Assembly (NCBI GenBank): GCA_964019425.1
Contig: OZ025812.1
Location: 558,001 to 622,000 of the forward strand
From: Flectonema sp. DT1601
Taxonomy: Eukaryota > Euglenozoa > Diplonemea > Diplonemida > Diplonemidae
Length of the DNA: 64,000 nt
Reading direction: 5' to 3'
Shown: positions 9,436 to 18,915 of the stretch, piece by piece
Numbering within the stretch: position 1 is the first letter of the stretch
How the letters are laid out: every line of letters starts with the position of its first letter
Notes under the pieces: generated by a model
What the model was told of the DNA's origin: nothing
Database searches by the model: none
Seen by the model: only the letters and a program-made list of their open reading frames with translations
Translations under genes and position numbers: made by a program

Positions 9436-12400
9436 ATGATGACTGGTGGAGGTGATACAATAGAATTAGGTGAGATTGGTTTGCCGGAGTTCGAAAATAG
9501 TTCATTTATTTCTTGTGATGTCCAACAACCTGAAGATGTTAACGGAAATATCATCAGTCCGAAATCTGTTTTAAAAGGACCACGTTCAAATTCAATTGGC
9601 GGAGCCAGGTCTCGAATGAATTCTCATATCCGCCGAATAGATTCACGAATGGAATCCACTGGAGTTGAGAGTACCGCTCTCGGAAAGATGGGTAGTTTTG
9701 CACTCAAAGATGCTATCTTACTTGATGATGACATACATGCTTTGTTAGACAAAATTGCTCATCTCGATCCTCAGTCACGTCAAACATTAAAACATCACAT
9801 CGCAATGTATGAGATGCAAGATCATAAAAAACTAGCCATCGGAAGTGACCATTCAGACTCCATGAGAAGTCCTGTAGAAGAATGGAAATCTTTAGTTCGT
9901 TCGAAATTGGAAAAAGAAAAACATGTCGGAGCAGACAAAACTTTTCAATCACTAAACTACTCAGGTCATGATGATCACGTCGTCTCTCGTACTCATAAGG
10001 CAGCTCATGCTATGGAAAGTAACACAGGTATTCATGTTATTCAGTGGTTGCTTTATATTTTAATTGGTATCCTCACTGGAATCACTGCCTTCGGAGTTAA
10101 ACGAGGAGAAGAATTTTTCGGTCACTGGAAACACTACGAAGTAGACAAGAAGGTTGCGGGTGGTGAATTCACAACAGCCTTCATGTACATGTGGGGAGTG
10201 AGTTTATTATTTGCGACTATCGCTGTTTGGATAACATTCATAGAACCCGCAGCTGCAGGTTCAGGAGTACCTGATGTGAAAGCTGTTCTGAATGGTGTGA
10301 AGATCCCCGGAATGCTTCGTCTCAGAGCGTTTGTCGCTAAAGTCGTTGGAGTTATATTTGGAGTCGCTTCGGGTCTTGCAATGGGACCTGAAGGTCCAAT
10401 GATTCACGCTGGTGCGATCTTAGCAGGTGGTATCAGTCAGGCATTCTTAAGATGGCCATTCAGATGGGCGGCACCATTTATGAAACCTTTCCGAAATGAT
10501 TCTTCTAAAAGAGATGCTGTCTCTGCTGGTGCCGCTGCAGGTGTCGCATCCGCATTTGGAGCACCAATTGGAGGAGTGTTGTTCTCTTTAGAAGAAGCAT
10601 CTTCGTATTGGTCTGGATCACATACCTGGAGAGTAATGATTACTTGTTGTTTCGCAACATTCACTATGACCCTACTCGTCTATGGAGGTGATCGATTCAA
10701 TGATCCGGGTCTTGTCCATTTCGGTGTCGCAGAGGGAGTGCCTTCCCGATACCGTATTTGGGAATTCCTCGCTTGGATTCCAATGGCTGTCTTATCAGGA
10801 TTTTTGGGAGCTTTATTTAACGCTATCACCATTAGGAAGATCGCTTTTGTTAATAAAATTCGTTTAAATTTTGTAAATTTTTACAAATCTTGCATGTCAA
10901 AGAAGAAAGCATTCTTTATTATTGTCACCCTAGAGGCATGGATAGTCGTCACAATTATATGTTTAGGCAACTACTATGTAGCAGAAGTAGGTGACTGCTT
11001 ACGAACTCCTTATATTGATTTACCTGATTCACTGAGGCCACAGGATCCTATGAACACGTGTCAAGAGCAGGGTCATAATCTTCATTTTCTACCTCATAAA
11101 TGTGAAGCTGTTACTCTCAATCTAGACGTAGAATCCACATATAACTTTCGATACAATGATATTGGAACTCTTTCACTGCTTCCTCAGTTAGAAGCTATTC
11201 GTGTCTTACTAAGCAGAGATTTATTACCCAGCGAACACGACACTGTTGACGATGATGGAAGACCTGTTATAAATACGACCTACAGCACTACTCCGAACCC
11301 TAAAATATTCGGATATAAAGCTCTCTGTTTATATTTTCCAATGTATTTTACTTTCACAGTAATAACAGCTGGTCTGTTCATGCCTCAAGGGTTGTTCGTT
11401 CCTCACATTGTAATCGGTGCACTTGGAGGAAGACTATACGGAAACTTCATATTTGACTATATTAGCAATGATGCACAACCTGGTACATACGCTTTAATGG
11501 GTGCGGCGGGTATGCTTGCTGGGTCTACTAGAATTACTATTTCATTAGCTGTAATTATATTTGAGATCACCAACGACATTCAGTATCTGATTCCTATCAT
11601 TCTCGTCATTGTTATATCGAAATTTATTGCTAGCTTTATAAATGAACCTTACTATGATGAATTGCTTGAGCTACGTCACATTCCAGTTTTGGAAGAAGAT
11701 CCCCCACACAACATGGACCTTCTCCATGTTGGTGACGTTATGACGCCTCACCCTCAGTGTTGTGATCGAATTATTACATTATTCGAATTGACGAAAATAA
11801 CTGAATCATCACACAATTCTTTCCCTGTCATAAGAGGAGGTGAAGACAGGACACTGTTAGGTGCTATTTCAAGGTTTGTATTTTTTTTTTTTCCTTTTTA
11901 AGAAACTTATTAATCATAGATGGAAGTGCCCTACAATTTGGAGGGCGTGCAGGGCGCTTGTAGGGCGCTTTTAATATAAATATTATTTTGGAGGGCGCTT
12001 TTTTTACCTTTTTTATTACTATGAGACGGCTGAAATTGACGGGGACTTACACCGACACACAAGTATTTTGACGCAGAAGCCCCAAAAAAAATCTGTTGAC
12101 ATGCTTGGCAGTCAATAAAGGTAAAAAAAAAAAGAAGGTAGGGTTGCAACAGCATAATGGCCCTATTTTGGCCCTACAAAATTTTGTGGCTGTTTTTCAC
12201 CATGCGCCAAATTTGGAGGGCATTTCCATCTATAATTAATAGTCAATTTTTATAATTAACAACAAAACACTTCTAAAACAGAGAAGCGATGAATGTTCTT
12301 ATTGTTGCCTACAGGGAAACTGTTTCAGATGAAGCAGTTGGAGGGTGCATTGGTTTCAAGAAGGTGTGTTGCGTTTATGTCTTTCACTTTGTTTGAGTAG

Positions 12401-13040
12401 TCTTTCTTGTGTGTGATAGAACAAACAACAAACAACACACACACAGGGTGAAGTACCTCCCCTTCCTTTATCATTTGCCAGGTATCGAGCTATCGAAGAC
12501 CAGCTTCGTGTTGAAGGTGGAGAAGTCTCACTTGAGTCAACAGCCAACGATGAACATTTGAAGACAATCTGCATCGATCTCCTTCCTTACGTCTGCTTGT
12601 CGACTAACATAGTAACACCAACATTCTCATTAAAACAAGCTTTTGTTATGTTTAGATCTCTTGGTCTGCGTCACTTGATTGTTGTTAATACAGCTCATGC
12701 TCCAATTGGAATCATAACAAGAAAGGAATTACAAAAACACTTTTTACATATTTGGCTTGACAGAGAGGACGAGAGAGCTACTAATGCTCTCACACTTGAA
12801 TCGCTAAGTAGATTACCAACTAGGAATGCATCTATTCATGAAGCTGTTGAGATGGAACTTGGTGAAGACTTCGGTAGTATGGTTTTACAACCGGGTGACC
12901 TAGTATGGGATAAGCAACTAGACAAAGACTTGGACGGAACGCGTGGAGTTCGATTTCAAACAGCCTCATCAGCGCCAGCTGTAAACACAAATGGAGATGT
13001 AACTCTTGGTAGTGGTGGTGGTGGTGGTGATGGTGCTTAG
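9436..13040 (+). CDS. CLC-type chloride/proton antiporter, CLC-6/7 class
   Basis: Exons 9436-11873, 12315-12363 and 12447-13040; about 1026 aa. The start is the first workable ATG (9436) after cccacag. The cytosolic N-terminal region (about 190 aa) is followed by the CLC membrane core. It has the selectivity motif GSGVPDVK, the gating-glutamate motif MGPEGPMIHAGA, and LFSLEEASSYW, whose second Glu matches the proton glutamate of exchangers. GLFMPQGLFVPHIVIGALGG and two C-terminal CBS-type regions follow. The text around GSGVP and GPEGPMIH is closest to animal CLC-6/7, exchangers of acidic endomembranes. So 2Cl-/H+ exchange at lysosome-like compartments is expected (family knowledge; location is inference). 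The first intron is long (441 bases) because it carries a 312-bp MITE; the second is 83 bases. The small 49-base middle exon and the last exon restore the CBS part (KKGEVPPLPLSFARYRAIED). Confidence 0.92.
11919..12230. mobile_element. Tc1/mariner-type MITE in CLC intron 1
   Basis: 312 bp flanked on both sides by TA (11917-11918 and 12231-12232). Its ends are inverted repeats of about 24 bp: left gatggaagtgccctacaatt, right (reverse complement) gatggaaatgccctccaaat. Inside the left end agggcgctt-type subterminal repeats recur, and the right end has a related gccctattttggccctac motif. No transposase reading frame. A TA target duplication with simple TIRs is the signature of IS630-Tc1-mariner elements. 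It sits inside the first CLC intron and leaves both splice sites clear. Confidence 0.8.
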
Positions 13041-13218
13041 ATGCACCTTCGAACTTCTCTTTTCAATTTAATCACAGCTCGTTAGTCTCACTGGAAGATA
13101 TTTTCTTCCTCAAAACATCTCAGCCATGCCTGCTGATGATTATTACTCTTGTTGGCTGGTTTTGTTTTGTTTTGTTTTGTTTTGTTCTAATTTGTGTCAC
13201 ATAACGCATTCAATCTCG

Positions 13219-13250
<32 letters not shown>

Positions 13251-14097
13251 CAGAATCTTTGTGATTGAATTTGAAATTCCACAGTTTCTACCAAGTGCGT
13301 TTCACTTCACTGGTAGGCTCTGAAGAGAATTTTTTTTTTTTGGCGTTGCTGCTTGCGGGCGGCGTTTGTTGTGCGTGCAAGATACTGATTTGTGCATCTT
13401 GTTTTCTCCTCTGATTTTTCTTAATTTTTCTCCCCCTTTTTTTTTTTTTTTTTTTTTGCTTGTCTTGCTGCTTGCAGTAAAAAAAAAAGAAAACGAAACA
13501 AAACTACGGAATGATTCCCGTTTTTTTAAAGATTCAAGAAAAAAATTCAAAAAAACGTTGCAACTTGAGGCATTCTTCATCTAGCAGTGAAGAAAAAAAA
13601 AAAAAAAAAAAAAATAATAATATAAATGCCTCCCAGCTCAATAGAATGCCTAATTCGTACACATGCATGCCCGGTTCGGTTTCTTTTTTTTTTTTTCATC
13701 GTTTTTCTGTCATATAGCTCTTCCTGTTGTACGTTTCACGGTAGAGGAAAAGATTTCAAAAATTCTCATTCCCACCTTGCAAAAAAAAAAAAGAAAAATT
13801 GCTGCGGCAAATCTCCTATTTCCCTATTCGCTTGTTACAGCGGTTCGGATAAGTTTTTATATTATCTTATTGGGAGTTTCGATTTATAGTTCTCACTTAG
13901 AACAGGATTGACGAGTGGGAATTGACTGCAAAATCTATTCACACTTTTAAATATAAAAACAACAGACTGCCATGGTTGTTTGGTTAACATTACCCTTTTC
14001 ATATTAAATTATCATTATGTTGTTTTATGATACAATACATTCGTATTTTTACGTACAAAATTGAACAGCTAACTCCCCTTTTAAAAAAAAAAAAAAC
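13041..14097. other. Intergenic, 1.06 kb
   Basis: Contains a ttttg short tandem array (about 13157-13186) and several A and T runs. The overlapping frames seen here are homopolymer artefacts. No gene or RNA recognised. Confidence 0.7.
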
Positions 14098-15330
14098 ATG
14101 TCTGTCCCACGAAAACCACTCATTCTGTTGGGCAACATCAACAGCTATTTCAGCGCAAAGGTGAGAGCTTATCTTTACTGGAAAGGATTACATTTTGAAG
14201 AAGTCCATCCCGATGGTGAAATGTACAGACATTACATTATGCAAATTGTAGGTGTGGCTCAAATTCCTGTTTTAGTAGATCAGGAGAGGGGTGAAAACGT
14301 ATTTGACACGAGTTTGATAATTGATTATTGCGAGAAATGGTACCCAAACACAGGGAGAGATTTCCCTCTTCATCCGAAAGGTGAAATCCAAACATTTTTT
14401 GGGTTTTTACTCGAAACTTTTGCAGACGAATGGATGAAATTACCTGCGATGCATTACCGATGGTCATTTCCAGAACAGAGACCTTTCTTAATAAGAGACT
14501 GGATGATGTTATTAGATCCGACGGGAACAGAAATCTCACCAATCGTAAGCAAATCGATGTCGTCATTGAACGGAGTTCTTCCAATGCTTGGCGTCACTCC
14601 CTCAACCTTTACAGCAATTGAAGTAACTTATGAGAGACTGCTATCAGCGATGTCAGATCACTTTCTGAAATATGATTTTATTTTCGGATCTAAACCGACT
14701 CTAGCGGACTACTCATTTGCTGGACCAATGCACGCTCATTTATTCAGAGACCCTGTTCCTGGGAAGTTAATGAAAATAAATCATCCACGTGTAGCTCAGT
14801 GGATAGAAAGACTGGTGGGTCATTCAAAGCAGAGGAGAGGAGAACACAAATGGACTTCGAAAAATGGAAAACTGGAACAAATCGTGTCTCCTGTTCAGAG
14901 TGATGATGATTTTATTGGAGATTCGATTCCATCGAATTTGACGGAAATAATGAAAATTTTCTTTGAAGAGTTTGTACCAAATCTCGTTGATATTCAAAAG
15001 AAATTGGATTTGTTTATTTCATCGAAGAAGAAGATTGCTGATGGTAGTTCAGCTATTCCTCGTTTGATTGGAAGGACAACCATCACTGTGAATGGTGCGA
15101 CCGGACCATGTGCTGTGATGCCGTTCTCACTTTGGAAATTACAACGAGCGTCAACGTTTCTTAATGGTGCTGGAGTTTCAAAGGACAAGGTCGTTAACTA
15201 TTACGAATCGAAGTTTTCTACGGGCAAGGATCTCACTACCGTCCTGAAGCAAACACCGAAACTGTATCTGTACCGCGGAACTAAATTGTTCCTTCGTGAG
15301 CAGCCATCTTTGCTTACCCCAAAGCTCTGA
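14098..15330 (+). CDS. Glutathione S-transferase-fold protein with C-terminal extension, 410 aa
   Basis: Single exon from ATG 14098. Residues 1-85 form a thioredoxin-like GST N-domain: strand-helix start LILLGNINSYFSAKVRAYLYWKG, then VAQIPVLVD with the conserved cis-Pro, then FDTSLIIDYCEKWYP, the glutathione-binding D/S pair region. Residues about 100-240 are the all-helical GST C-domain (FGSKPTLADYSFAGPMHAH). A further 160 residues after the GST core have no domain I recognise; they include a PFSLWKLQRA segment that looks conserved. The usual GST length is about 210-240 aa, so this is a long variant. The N-terminal segment has Asn-Ser-Tyr-Phe where Cys or Ser catalysis would be expected, so enzymatic activity is uncertain. 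No signal peptide. Confidence 0.85.
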   Translation: MSVPRKPLILLGNINSYFSAKVRAYLYWKGLHFEEVHPDGEMYRHYIMQIVGVAQIPVLVDQERGENVFDTSLIIDYCEKWYPNTGRDFPLHPKGEIQTFFGFLLETFADEWMKLPAMHYRWSFPEQRPFLIRDWMMLLDPTGTEISPIVSKSMSSLNGVLPMLGVTPSTFTAIEVTYERLLSAMSDHFLKYDFIFGSKPTLADYSFAGPMHAHLFRDPVPGKLMKINHPRVAQWIERLVGHSKQRRGEHKWTSKNGKLEQIVSPVQSDDDFIGDSIPSNLTEIMKIFFEEFVPNLVDIQKKLDLFISSKKKIADGSSAIPRLIGRTTITVNGATGPCAVMPFSLWKLQRASTFLNGAGVSKDKVVNYYESKFSTGKDLTTVLKQTPKLYLYRGTKLFLREQPSLLTPKL

Positions 15331-15809
15331 GTAGAAGAAGTGTGCAGCAATATTTAATTATTCGCTGGTTAGTGTAAATGAGGTGTTTGCTTGACGTCGA
15401 ACCTGCGTAAATAAAATCATATTTTTATTATGATATCGAGTGCATTGTTTTTACAATTATTACCACTTTCCCTCTCTCCCGTTTGGGTTTTAATTAAACA
15501 TTTTCGAAATCACCTTTCGAAATGTCATTCACAAGGATGCAATACGTACCCACCCTTTAAATTCAATGCCATCAAGGCGTTGAGTGACATGCTGAGGGCT
15601 TGTTTACTGTTTTTGTGTTCTGTTTTAATTCAATTTTTTTTTTTTTGTTCTTTACAGGACACTATCGAGGTTGTTGTTCAGTTACTTGGGATGTGTGTTT
15701 ACTAGAAGACGTTATGTTCATATTTTCCCAACAGGCGTGTAATCATCTCAAGAAAAGTTCGCTTGGAAAGCAATACTTTCCTAAATAAATTGCTTCTACT
15801 CACCTAAAA
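15331..15809. other. Intergenic / 5' leader, 480 bases
   Basis: T-rich with two good 3' splice-like sites: ctttacag/gacac near 15657 and cccaacag/gcgtg near 15735. The second would begin a short leader for the next gene. All three frames after the first site are open for a while, so no coding call is made. Confidence 0.5.
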
Positions 15810-17129
15810 ATGTATAATATGACCCAACAAAGAGGAGGTAAGGGATACCAACCTGGGAATTGGCCACAAATGATGATCCCACCTCAGATGTATTCTGGCC
15901 AGTTTCCAGGTCACTTCCAACATCATCATCATCATCACCACCATCAACACCAACATCATCACCATCACCATCAGCATCAGCATCAGCATCCACGTAAGGC
16001 ATCTAATCCTGCACAGTCTCGTACTGAAACACTTAGAAGTATGTATGATGAACTTATGGGTCTTCCTCCTCCATTTCCAGCAGTAAAGACAAAGGCTGCT
16101 GCTATGAAAATCCGAGAAGATCGCGATTTAACATTTCACGCTGCTGTTCGTCTTCCTGGCAAAGCCACACCTGAAAAGGTTCACCTCGACGTTGATGACA
16201 CTATTCATGATGTTAAAGCAGTCATTGAACACACTTGTAATGTTCCTGGTGCTGAAATCAGAGTATTTCACAACGGAGGGGAATTAAAAGATATCACTCA
16301 GAAGGTAGGCGAACTCGGTATCAATGCCGAAAGCACCCTAGAAGTGCAGTACTTTAACGTTTGTATTATTCTAATTGACCCTATCATATCTGAGTAAATT
16401 CTTAAAATAACAAAACACTACAGGCACGTGACGGTTGGGGTGAAGCTGCTCTTCCAGAAGGAATCCCTGACAACATGTTAATAACAGCGAATGGAAACAG
16501 CCATATAAATATTGAGGCAGCAAATCCAATCCCTGGGAAAAAAAATGAATCAGAAGAGTGGATTGAAATGAAGCCTGGTGACGTCAAAGTGGTTAAGGGA
16601 TAGTATGTTATGGATTCTGTTTAAAAAAAAAAAAAAAAAAACGAAGTAAAACTTCCGCCACAACAACTCAATCCACAACAGTGACAGAGCCCCATCTCAG
16701 AAAGGTAAAGAATTGATGGACATATACGAGTCTGTCATGTCAAGACCTCCACAGGTATGTGATTGTACAGTAATTATAATTACAAAATGAGAGTAACAAA
16801 ATAACAAATTCAACTCACAGGGTACCAGCCACGATCCAAGAGCCGATGTTGCTTGCACCTACTGGTCACAAAAGAAGTTCTGCAAGCACGGTGAGCAGTA
16901 TGTGTTTCGTTGATTCTATTATTTGTGAATGTGTTTGTAAACAGACAAAAACAACAACAACAACAACAGCTGCCCGTACTCTCATGCCGGAGCAAGAGGA
17001 CAAGGAGGTATCTTCTTTCAGAGGCCTGATCCAAGAGCCAAGGTTGACTGTAATTTCTTCAGCACCAACAGAGGATGTCTCAGAGGGAGCACTTGCCCAT
17101 TTAGACATCGGAAGAAGGATGAGGAATAG
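15810..17129 (+). CDS. Ubiquitin-like domain plus tandem CCCH zinc-finger protein (5 exons)
   Basis: Exons 15810-16358, 16424-16602, 16682-16754, 16821-16897 and 16970-17129; all junctions are in phase and give 345 aa. After a Gly/Met/Pro-rich head comes a His/Gln tract (residues about 38-62). A ubiquitin-like fold follows at about 100-180 (KVHLDVDDTIHDVKAVIEHT, then AEIRVFHNGGELKD). Exons 4 and 5 encode two CCCH fingers with perfect C-x8-C-x5-C-x3-H spacing. The first is CTYWSQKKFCKHGEHCPYSH, which is split by intron 4 and appears only when the gtatgt donor at 16898 is used. The second is CNFFSTNRGCLRGSTCPFRH. The protein ends in RKKDEE. CCCH pairs usually bind RNA; a ubiquitin-like domain in the same chain suggests a link between RNA metabolism and ubiquitin or the proteasome (inference). 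An in-frame TAG at 16601-16603 overlaps the second donor and is removed by splicing. I do not know an established family with this order. Confidence 0.8.
15920..15990 (+). repeat. CAT/CAC/CAG trinucleotide tract (His/Gln-rich)
   Basis: About 70 bases of imperfect cat/cac/caa/cag triplets in frame in the ubiquitin-like/CCCH gene, encoding runs of His broken by Gln. The mixed codon use suggests an old or selected tract rather than a recent slippage event. Confidence 0.9.
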
Positions 17130-17363
17130 TTATATTTTTTTTGATTTTTTTTGATTTTTTTTTTTTTTGATTCTTGCTTTTTTTTTCTTTTTCTAGTTTT
17201 TTTTATTTTATAATATTTTGATTACTCTTCCCTGTTATTCAAGTGTGTTTCTGCCAGCTTTCATGTGGGCCCCCGACCAGGATGTGACGTGTTACCGCTA
17301 TCCCGCCACCTCCCCATTTTCTCTTAGTGTTGGAATTGCAAATAGTTTTATGATTAGAAAACT

Positions 17364-17571
17364 ATGTACCCTGGGGTGAGATCGGAGGAACAAAAAAAAA
17401 AAAATTCCTTCAAAATGAAAACATTTTGACTGCATGTGTATGACGCCAACCACAACAGCCATTTAAATGTTATTTTCTTTTATTGGCCGTATTCAGGTCC
17501 TATCTCGACGAATAGCCGACAGAGGATGGTGGTATACTGAAACACCTGAAGGTCAGAAAGGAGGTCATTAG
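17364..17571 (+). CDS. Possible micro-gene, 28 aa, two exons
   Basis: Exon 1 is only 12 bases (ATG TAC CCT GGG, 17364-17375). It is followed by a gtgag donor at 17376, a 121-base intron ending tattcag at 17496, and exon 2 at 17497-17571. The predicted peptide is MYPGVLSRRIADRGWWYT followed by ETPEGQKGGH and a TAG. The exon 2 frame is free of homopolymer, has a Trp-Trp pair and looks protein-like. The junction is in phase. Peptides of this size occur among respiratory-chain and membrane-complex subunits, but I cannot assign one. Alternatively exon 2 could be a last exon joined to another upstream exon. Support is the open frame plus splice signals only. Confidence 0.35.
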
Positions 17572-18146
17572 TTAAAACGACTTTTTTTAATTTTTATTTT
17601 TCTCTTTTTAAAAAAGAGGTTTATTGTAGTTTATTGTAGTTTTCTTTTGTCCACCGAGTTTTCCTTCTCGCCGCAACCGCGTTAGTGTTTTGAGTGTTCG
17701 TAGCCACCGTTAGTTTGTTTCGGTGCGGTGACTGAACTCGTGCGCAACACTGAACCCTACAGATATATCATAACGTGTCCCTATAGACCGTATTGGTTAC
17801 ATAGGCGATACCGCAAATTGAGAGAGGGACGAGCTTAGCTAGCACGTCAAAAGGACCGTTTTGTTCGTGTGGCTTTCTCGCTAACAATTCTTTTTTTTAT
17901 TTTCTTCTTCTTCGTACGTTAAGGTTCGCGATCACTGAGGGAAGACCTGTTCGCGTTGTTCGATCGGTTTTTCTTCGTTTAACCACCTTAGAATTAACTT
18001 ACCTTTTTTTTTCTTCTTATTTTGTTGTGTTTTCCTCACTTCTTTTCTCGTCGACTAACACTCCGGGAGAATCTGATGCTGTGCGCATGACATGCCTTTA
18101 TTGCCTTTTTTTTTTTCCTTTTTTTTTTCCCCCCCTTCTTCTCTCA

Positions 18147-18614
18147 ATGCTGCAAGTTATCTTTTTTTTTTGTTTTTCCCTTAAAAATATCTTCGCGTTA
18201 AACGTGCAGCTATTCGCTGCATCAAATGTTTACCTTGTGAGGTAATTATTTTGTTTTTTCTGGTCGTCACCTCTGACTTTATGTGCTGACAGAGTAATCT
18301 ACTTACAAAGACTGACTACTGAATGGTGAGAACCCCGACCCGCCCCCCTCTTGTTGATTTGTGCATTGGTACGGATTGAGGAGGGGAGAAGGGAAAAAAA
18401 AAAAAAAGAAAGGTTTTGATGGACTTGTGTAGTTGTTTGCTGTTATTTCTAGCTTACAACAGTTGAACTTCTACGAGTGCTTACACGTGTGGACAGACGG
18501 CTTCAGTCAACGCCACAGTGAAATATCTGTGAGTATCTGCAAAATAACTGCTTTGCTTTTGACTGTTTTTAGTTCCTCTCATCACCCCAGCATGCAACCC
18601 CCCCACGGCTTTGA
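18147..18614 (+). CDS. Possible small four-exon gene, 52 aa (weak)
   Basis: In-phase chain: 18147-18155 (ATG CTG CAA), 18210-18241, 18453-18528 and 18573-18614, ending TGA. Internal splice sites are cgtgcag/cta, gag/gtaatt, ttctag/ctt, tct/gtgagt and tttttag/ttc. The central exon reads LQQLNFYECLHVWTDGF, then SQRHSEIS, which is protein-like. The first donor (gttatc) is weak and the first exon is very short, so this could instead be a spliced noncoding leader of CFAP251 or chance. No family recognised. Confidence 0.2.
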
Positions 18615-18836
18615 TTCTCTTTTCCCTTTTCATTCTCCTTTTATCATATCAGACTTAGTTGTTTCCCGTGTTCATCCTGTTGTCTTGGCATTTATTATGT
18701 TGTATGTGATGCGTATTTAGTTTCCTTTTCTTTGTATCCCTCACACAGAAAAACCACAAGGTAAGCAACAGTAATAGCAATATCATCACAGCAATAACGT
18801 AGTGCATCGCGTGTTCTTATATTATTCCCTTGAAGG

Positions 18837-18870
<34 letters not shown>

Positions 18871-18915
18871 TTGTTTTTTTGTGACAAAAAAAAAATAAAT
18901 AAAAATAATAATAAA

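Larger units (their letters stand above)
17130..18915. other. 1.8 kb between the CCCH gene and CFAP251
   Basis: This stretch is unusual in having several moderately GC-rich islands (17255-17395, 17640-17960, 18300-18350, 18440-18620) set in T-runs. Two possible small spliced genes fall inside it (17364-17571 and 18147-18614; separate entries). Around 17640-17960 there is no ATG and no frame I can support. A hairpin cctat...atagg occurs near 17780-17805. A structured RNA gene cannot be excluded. Confidence 0.4.

Noticed and set aside
13302-13911. Overlapping frames of 68-92 codons on both strands
   Set aside because: All depend on A/T runs and none has a plausible protein composition.
15430-15788. 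Reading frames ending DTIEVVVQLLGMCVY or HYRGCCSVTWDVCL...
   Set aside because: All three frames are open after a splice-like site, so there is no basis to choose one. More likely the leader of the next gene.
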